From contig CANQEB010000076.1 in NCBI GenBank assembly GCA_947594085.1, positions 1 to 9,956 of the forward strand: DNA of 9,956 bases, written 5' to 3'. The position numbers were made by a program, and so were the translations under genes. Below the pieces are notes generated by a model that searched no databases, was not told the DNA's origin, and saw only the letters and a program-made list of their open reading frames with translations. Each line of letters starts with the position of its first letter. Positions within the stretch are counted from its first letter, which is position 1. The stretch comes from an uncultured Lachnospiraceae bacterium (GTDB lineage: Bacteria; Bacillota; Clostridia; Lachnospirales; Lachnospiraceae). Below, piece by piece: positions 6,177-9,956 of the stretch.

Positions 6177-6845
6177 GTGAAACGAATTTTCAAAAAGAAC
6201 CAAATCATCATTACAGCGTTGGCGATTATGATCGCTGTCGCAGGTTATCTGAATTACTCAGGTACACTTCTGAAAGAAAAAGCGGACACGGTAAGTTCGG
6301 GGGAAAACACGGTATTGGTGACAGATGAGGACGTCTATGCGGATACATATACGGACAACTATTCTGATATTGTGAGTATGGACGCGGATATTACGGATGG
6401 GGCAGCTTCCGTCGAGAACGATACACCGGGTACGGATGTGGGTGAGGCGGTACTTGCAAGCTCTACGGTGAGCGACAATGTTCTGGCTGAGGCAAAGCTG
6501 AACCGTGAACAGGTGCGCGCAAAGAGCAAGGAGACACTTCTTGAGGTCATCAACAACGCGGAGATCGCGGATGATCAAAAACAAAATGCAATTGCAGCCA
6601 TGACGAATATGGCACAAAACGCGGAGATGGAAGCCGCAGCGGAGCTGCTTCTCGAAGCAAAAGGCTTTGCAGGATGTGTCGTGAGCATCACGGACGGAAG
6701 TGCCGATGTGGTGGTGAGTGAAGCGGACCTTGGCGATGCGCAGCGCGCTCAGATTGAAGATATTGTAAAGCGCAAGACAGAGATTCCCGGGGAGAATATC
6801 GTGATCACATCGAAAAGCACGGCAGAGATAACTCCTTCTAAATGA
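6177..6845 (+). CDS. spoIIIAH: Stage III sporulation protein AH, SpoIIQ partner
   Basis: SpoIIIAH is a bitopic mother-cell protein whose extracytoplasmic YscJ/FliF-like domain binds forespore SpoIIQ and forms part of the channel joining the two cells. The 222-residue product (Bacillus 218) begins KRIFKKNQIIITALAIMIAV with a helix at about 9-24. An acidic linker rich in Asp, Tyr and Thr follows (about 47-75), then the ring domain: REQVRAKSKETLLEVINN, a helical section, AKGFAGCVVSITDGSADVVV and GENIVITSK. The start is GTG 6177 with AAGGAGG 5 nt upstream, 10 nt after spoIIIAG. It is the last gene of the operon; the next gene is preceded by a structured intergenic region. Confidence 0.94.
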   Translation: MKRIFKKNQIIITALAIMIAVAGYLNYSGTLLKEKADTVSSGENTVLVTDEDVYADTYTDNYSDIVSMDADITDGAASVENDTPGTDVGEAVLASSTVSDNVLAEAKLNREQVRAKSKETLLEVINNAEIADDQKQNAIAAMTNMAQNAEMEAAAELLLEAKGFAGCVVSITDGSADVVVSEADLGDAQRAQIEDIVKRKTEIPGENIVITSKSTAEITPSK

Positions 6846-6865
6846 GCAAGCAAAAACAGCGATTT

Positions 6866-6916
6866 GAAGACAGGCATTCTGCCGTCCGGATGAGTGGACG
6901 CGGGATGCCTGTCTTC
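6866..6916 (+). terminator. Strong hairpin after spoIIIAH, probable transcript end
   Basis: GAAGACAGGCAT (6866-6877) pairs perfectly with ATGCCTGTCTTC (6905-6916), and inside it CGTCC (6883-6887) pairs with GGACG (6896-6900). The site is 20 nt after the spoIIIAH stop. No T-run follows directly, so it may be a factor-dependent or RNA-stabilising end rather than a classical intrinsic terminator. A weaker stem CATAAT/ATTATG (6948-6953 with 6966-6971), followed by TTTTATTTT at 6976-6984, lies downstream and could provide the actual release site. Confidence 0.55.
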
Positions 6917-6975
6917 GCGTGTAATCCATATCGGAAGTCCGGACGGTCATAATGCGTCTAACACAATTATGGGGC

Positions 6976-7004
6976 TTTTATTTTCCGAAGGTTTGTGATA
7001 AGAT
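6976..7004 (+). promoter_or_regulatory. Candidate promoter of the nucleotidyltransferase gene
   Basis: TAAGAT (6999-7004) is preceded by TGA, giving an extended -10 of the TGnTAnnAT kind. TTTTAT lies 17 nt upstream (6976-6981) as a weak -35. Transcription would start near 7011, about 40 nt before ATG 7050. The match is by eye and the -35 is poor. Confidence 0.4.
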
Positions 7005-7049
7005 GGCTTCATATACAACAGGATACTATGAAATATGGTGGGAGAAGCT

Positions 7050-7982
7050 ATGAAAAGTACGACATTGGTGGTTATGGCGGCGGGGATTGGAAGCCGGTTT
7101 GGACAAGGAATCAAGCAGCTTACTTCGTTTGGACCGTCTGGAGAGATTATTATGGATTACTCGATCAACGATGCGATAGCCGCCGGATTCAACCGAGTGG
7201 TATTTGTGATTCGCAGAAGTATGCTGGAGGATTTCAGAAATGTGATCGGAGAGAGGATTGAGAAGCTGATCCCAGTGTCTTACGCGTTTCAGGAGATAGA
7301 AGACCTGCCGGATGGTTTTGTTGTGCCAGAGGGCAGGACAAAGCCGTGGGGAACGGGACAGGCGATCCTCGCGTGCAAGGGCATTGTGCGGGAAGCCTTT
7401 GCCGTGATCAACGCAGACGATTATTATGGGAAGGATGCTTTCCGGAAGGTGCATGATTATCTTGTCTCTGTGGATTGGGAAGAGCAGAGAAAGTATCAAT
7501 TCTGCATGGCAGGCTTTGTCTTGAAAAATACGTTATCTGAGAATGGAGGAGTCACCAGAGGACTCTGCAGGTTGAACGAGGATCATGTGCTTGCGGAAAT
7601 CTGTGAGACAAGAAATATCGTGAAGACGAAGACGGGTGTGGCGACGCAGCACCCGGACGGCACAATGGAAGAACTGGATCCGGAGACGCTTGTGTCGATG
7701 AATTTCTGGGGATTTACGCCGGACTTTATCGATGAGCTTGCGGTGGGGTTTGAACGATTCCTCGGGAATCTGTCCGGCCGTGAGACAACGGCGGAATACC
7801 TGTTGCCGACGATTGTGGACGGTCTGCTCAAGGAGGATCGCGTGGATTTGACTATACTGCAGTCAAATGACCGATGGTTTGGTGTGACCTATCAGGAGGA
7901 TGTGCCGTATGTGAGACAGGCAATCGCCGATTTGGTGGATAGAGGAATATATCCGGAAAGACTTAAAAGCATTTCAAATTGA
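7050..7982 (+). CDS. Nucleotidyltransferase of the NTP_transferase (sugar-phosphate) family
   Basis: The 310-residue protein has a GT-A type nucleotidyltransferase fold like glucose-1-phosphate uridylyl- or thymidylyltransferases. The N-terminal nucleotide-binding loop is LVVMAAGIGSRFG (6-18), followed by IKQLTSFGPSGEIIMDYSI, where Lys and Asp are the usual functional residues. The metal-binding acidic motif is INADDYYG with Asp123-Asp124, and GRTKPWGTGQA precedes it. No second catalytic or hexapeptide acyltransferase domain is present. The true sugar and nucleotide are not readable from the sequence. ATG 7050 is preferred over ATG 7035 because GGAG at 7041 is 5 nt from it and the family starts at MKxTTLVVMAAG. 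The gene stands alone between its own promoter candidate and terminator, so context gives no pathway. It is probably cytosolic, as no signal or membrane segment is seen. Confidence 0.85.
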   Translation: MKSTTLVVMAAGIGSRFGQGIKQLTSFGPSGEIIMDYSINDAIAAGFNRVVFVIRRSMLEDFRNVIGERIEKLIPVSYAFQEIEDLPDGFVVPEGRTKPWGTGQAILACKGIVREAFAVINADDYYGKDAFRKVHDYLVSVDWEEQRKYQFCMAGFVLKNTLSENGGVTRGLCRLNEDHVLAEICETRNIVKTKTGVATQHPDGTMEELDPETLVSMNFWGFTPDFIDELAVGFERFLGNLSGRETTAEYLLPTIVDGLLKEDRVDLTILQSNDRWFGVTYQEDVPYVRQAIADLVDRGIYPERLKSISN

Positions 7983-7989
7983 TGGAAAC

Positions 7990-8041
7990 GGGCCGCCGCA
8001 GAATAACTTATCAAAGAAGTTATTTCACGGCAGCCCTTTTT
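7990..8041 (+). terminator. Intrinsic terminator of the nucleotidyltransferase gene
   Basis: GGGCCGCCG (7990-7998) pairs with CGGCAGCCC (8028-8036) with one mismatch. AATAACTT (8002-8009) pairs perfectly with AAGTTATT (8017-8024) inside the same stem, and TTTTT follows at 8037-8041. The hairpin begins 7 nt after the stop codon. On the - strand it could also stop read-through from the tRNA gene. Confidence 0.88.
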
Positions 8042-8074
8042 GCAAAACATAAAGGATAGGAAAAACATAAAAAC

Positions 8075-8148
8075 TCGGGGCAACAGGATTTGAACCTGCG
8101 ACCTCTCGGCCCCCAGCCGAGCGCGCTACCAAGCTACGCCATACCCCG
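8075..8148 (-). tRNA. tRNA-Pro (anticodon GGG)
   Basis: Read on the - strand, the acceptor arm CGGGGTA (8148-8142) pairs with TGCCCCG (8082-8076, one G-T pair), with A as discriminator at 8075. The D arm contains AGCTTGGTA. The anticodon stem CTCGG/CCGAG holds the loop CTGGGGG, which gives anticodon GGG for proline. The T arm is GCAGG-TTCAAAT-CCTGT. No CCA is encoded; the sequence continues with GTTTTTATGTTTTT, a T-rich stretch that can help termination. All arms have normal length and no intron or insertion is seen. Confidence 0.96.
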
Positions 8149-8158
8149 AAACATTTTT

Positions 8159-8187
8159 ATTCTACTAGAATTTGCGGATATTGTAAA
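8159..8187 (-). promoter_or_regulatory. Sigma-A type promoter of tRNA-Pro
   Basis: On the - strand, TTTACA (8187-8182) is followed by 17 nt and TAGAAT (8164-8159). The predicted transcription start near 8152 is only a few bases before the mature tRNA 5' end, as is common for single tRNA genes. Confidence 0.7.
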
Positions 8188-8202
8188 GTAAAAATTCGCG
8201 GA
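8169..8202. repeat. Short imperfect direct repeat upstream of the alpha-xylosidase gene
   Basis: AATTTGCGGA (8169-8178) and AATTCGCGGA (8193-8202) differ at one base and are 24 bp apart, start to start. The pair lies between the divergent tRNA-Pro and alpha-xylosidase genes, and the first copy lies in the spacer of the tRNA promoter. It could be an operator for a regulator of the sugar gene, but ten-base repeats occur by chance. No clear sigma-A promoter for the alpha-xylosidase was identified in 8149-8261. Confidence 0.3.
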
Positions 8203-8261
8203 ACTTATAGGGGCCGGGATCCGGTTATCTGAGATGTTTGAGGACAAAGAGGAGGAGCCTT

Positions 8262-9956
8262 ATGAAATTCACAAACGGTTTTTGGATGTTGAAGGATGAG
8301 ATTACCCCGCTCTATGCGGTTGAGTACGCGGGGCACGAGGTGAAGGAAAGAGAGCTAACGGTCTATGCCGCGGGTCGGCACATTGGACATCGCGGTGATA
8401 GCCTGAATCTGGGGATGCTGACGGTGCGTCTGTACAGTCCAGCAGAGAATGTACTTCATGTCACGGCGACGCACTTCGAGGGAGGGGTGGAGAAAAATAT
8501 TTTCGCGGCCGCTGCGGATGATGCTCCGGAGGTGAGCATCACGGAGGACGACGCGAGCGTAACTTATCAGACGGGCAGTTTGCGCGCTGTGATCAGCAAG
8601 GCGCCGGATGACTGGGGGATTGCGTACTATGACGGAGACAAGTACCTCACGCGCACCGGCTTCCGCAACATGGCATACATGACGAACCGGGACACGGGCG
8701 GTCACTATATGGTGGAACAGCTCGGCCTGACACCGGGCGAGTATGTGTACGGGCTCGGGGAGCGGTATACGCCCTTTGTCAAGAACGGACAGAGCGTGGA
8801 GATCTGGAACGAGGACGGCGGGACGGCCAGTGAGCAGACTTATAAGAATGTGCCGTTCTACATGACGAACAGAGGCTATGGTGTCCTCGTAGATTCCATG
8901 GGTGATGTAGAGTTCGAGATCGCCAGCGAGAAGGTGGAGGAAGTGCAGTTCTCCGTGAAGGGAGAACGCATCGGTTATTATTTGATTGCAGGCGGAGATC
9001 CGAAGGGAACAATCGAGCGCTACACCGGCGTGTTCGGACGGCCTGCACTGCCGCCGGCATGGTCCTTCGGGCTGTGGCTGACAACTTCGTTTACGACAAA
9101 CTATGATGAGGAGACAACGAGCAGCTTCATTCAGGGAATGGCGGACCGCAAGATCCCGCTGCATGTGTTTCATTTTGACTGTTTCTGGATGCAGGCTTTC
9201 CAATGGTGCGACTTCATCTGGGACCCGGATACGTTCCCGGATCCGAAGGGCATGATCGCGCGCTACCACGACCGGGGGTTGAAGATCTGCGTGTGGATTA
9301 ATCCGTACATCGGACAGAAATCTTATCTGTTCGCGGAGGGAAAGGAATCCGGATATCTCGTGAAGAAGAGAGACGGTTCTGTCTGGCAGACGGATCTGTG
9401 GCAGGCGGGTATGGGGCTTGTGGATTTTACAAACCCGGATGCCGTAGCTTGGTACCAGAGCAAGCTGAAGGAGCTGATCGATACCGGTGTGGATTGCTTC
9501 AAGACGGACTTTGGCGAGCGGATCCCGGTGCGTGATATTGTCTGGGACGACGGCTCTTGCGCAGAGGACATGCACAATTATTATACATATCTTTACAATC
9601 AGGCGGTGTTCGAACTTCTTGAGCAGGAGAAGGGAAAAGGAAACGCGGTCCTGTTCGCGCGCTCTGCGACGACCGGAGGGCAGCAGTTCCCGGCGCACTG
9701 GGGCGGCGACTGCTCGGCGACGTACTCCTCGATGGCGGAGACACTGCGCGGCGGACTTTCCTTGGCGACATGTGGGTTTGGTTTCTGGAGTCATGATATC
9801 AGTGGTTTTGAGCAGACGGCCCCGCCGGATATCTATAAGAGATGGTGCCAGTTCGGGCTTATGAGTTCGCACAGCCGTTTGCACGGCTCGTCCTCGTACC
9901 GGGTGCCGTGGCTGTTTGATGACGAGGCCTGTGTGGTGCTGAAAGAGATGGTGGAG
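8262..9956 (+). CDS. yicI: Alpha-xylosidase, glycoside hydrolase family 31 (YicI type), 3' end outside window
   Basis: This enzyme releases alpha-linked xylose from the non-reducing end of oligosaccharides such as isoprimeverose from xyloglucan; the retaining mechanism uses two Asp residues. The 565 codons present (family about 770) match the Escherichia coli YicI layout almost without gaps. FDCFWM carries Cys307-Phe308 and VWINPYIGQKS carries Trp345. FKTDFGERIP carries Lys414 and the nucleophile Asp416, and HWGGDC has the acid/base Asp483. Cys-Phe and Lys414 favour xylosides over glucosides. The N-terminal beta-sandwich (about 1-230) includes YGLGERYTPFVKNGQ. No signal peptide is seen, so the enzyme is probably intracellular. 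ATG 8262 follows AGGAGG (8250-8255) by 6 nt. The right-hand barrel end and C-terminal domains lie beyond the edge. The coding sequence is richer in G and C than the spoIIIA genes. Confidence 0.95.
   Translation, partial: MKFTNGFWMLKDEITPLYAVEYAGHEVKERELTVYAAGRHIGHRGDSLNLGMLTVRLYSPAENVLHVTATHFEGGVEKNIFAAAADDAPEVSITEDDASVTYQTGSLRAVISKAPDDWGIAYYDGDKYLTRTGFRNMAYMTNRDTGGHYMVEQLGLTPGEYVYGLGERYTPFVKNGQSVEIWNEDGGTASEQTYKNVPFYMTNRGYGVLVDSMGDVEFEIASEKVEEVQFSVKGERIGYYLIAGGDPKGTIERYTGVFGRPALPPAWSFGLWLTTSFTTNYDEETTSSFIQGMADRKIPLHVFHFDCFWMQAFQWCDFIWDPDTFPDPKGMIARYHDRGLKICVWINPYIGQKSYLFAEGKESGYLVKKRDGSVWQTDLWQAGMGLVDFTNPDAVAWYQSKLKELIDTGVDCFKTDFGERIPVRDIVWDDGSCAEDMHNYYTYLYNQAVFELLEQEKGKGNAVLFARSATTGGQQFPAHWGGDCSATYSSMAETLRGGLSLATCGFGFWSHDISGFEQTAPPDIYKRWCQFGLMSSHSRLHGSSSYRVPWLFDDEACVVLKEMVE

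Noticed and set aside
7990..8261. tRNA-Pro as an integration site for a mobile island carrying the alpha-xylosidase
   Set aside because: The tRNA 3' end faces left, away from the gene. No second copy of the tRNA 3' sequence, no integrase and no flanking repeats are visible in the window.
8355..9884. A 509-codon open frame on the - strand, and smaller ones on both strands, inside the alpha-xylosidase gene
   Set aside because: They lie opposite or out of frame with a GH31 protein whose every active-site motif is intact. The long antisense frame is an expected side effect of GC-rich third positions, and its translation (Arg/His/Leu-rich) resembles no protein family.
1..9956. CRISPR array, insertion sequence, prophage, toxin-antitoxin pair or riboswitch
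   Set aside because: No regularly spaced repeats, transposase or integrase motifs, phage genes, paired small ORFs with such motifs, or recognisable aptamer cores were seen on either strand.

Overview
The window looks like chromosomal DNA of an anaerobic spore-forming Clostridia, most likely Lachnospiraceae. The basis is a complete spoIIIA sporulation operon, Shine-Dalgarno sites of the AGGAGG type, a tRNA without an encoded CCA end, moderate GC content, and protein sequences resembling gut Clostridia. This placement is inference from remembered family sequences; no search was run.

Layout from left to right. (1) Positions 1-321 hold the 3' part of a dUTPase gene on the + strand; its reading frame is broken just inside the window edge. 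A shared terminator hairpin follows. (2) A single carbamate kinase gene (arcC-like) lies on the - strand at 409-1341 and converges on the dUTPase. (3) A 156-bp divergent intergenic region has a strong sigma-A type promoter pointing left to arcC and a sigma-E-like promoter pointing right. (4) All eight genes spoIIIAA to spoIIIAH lie on the + strand at 1498-6845 in the canonical order. (5) A structured intergenic region of about 200 bp follows, with a perfect 12-bp inverted repeat. (6) A stand-alone sugar-nucleotide-type nucleotidyltransferase lies at 7050-7982 and ends in a good intrinsic terminator. (7) A tRNA-Pro(GGG) gene lies on the - strand with its own promoter. (8) The first 565 codons of a GH31 alpha-xylosidase of the YicI type start at 8262 and run off the right edge. 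This gene is not closed by a stop in the window and is visibly more GC-rich than the rest.

How the genes work together. The SpoIIIA proteins build the mother-cell half of the channel (feeding tube) that joins mother cell and forespore during engulfment. SpoIIIAA is the presumed ATPase, SpoIIIAB to AF are membrane parts, and SpoIIIAG and AH are ring-forming proteins; AH contacts forespore SpoIIQ, which is not in this window. The flanking genes (dUTPase, carbamate kinase, nucleotidyltransferase, alpha-xylosidase) are metabolic housekeeping or accessory functions with no evident link to the channel.

I did not find a convincing undescribed system. The points most worth a second look are the frame break in the dUTPase, two substitutions in conserved loops of the carbamate kinase, the divergent arcC/spoIIIA promoter region, the competing inverted repeats after spoIIIAH, the unassigned nucleotidyltransferase, and the composition shift at the alpha-xylosidase gene.
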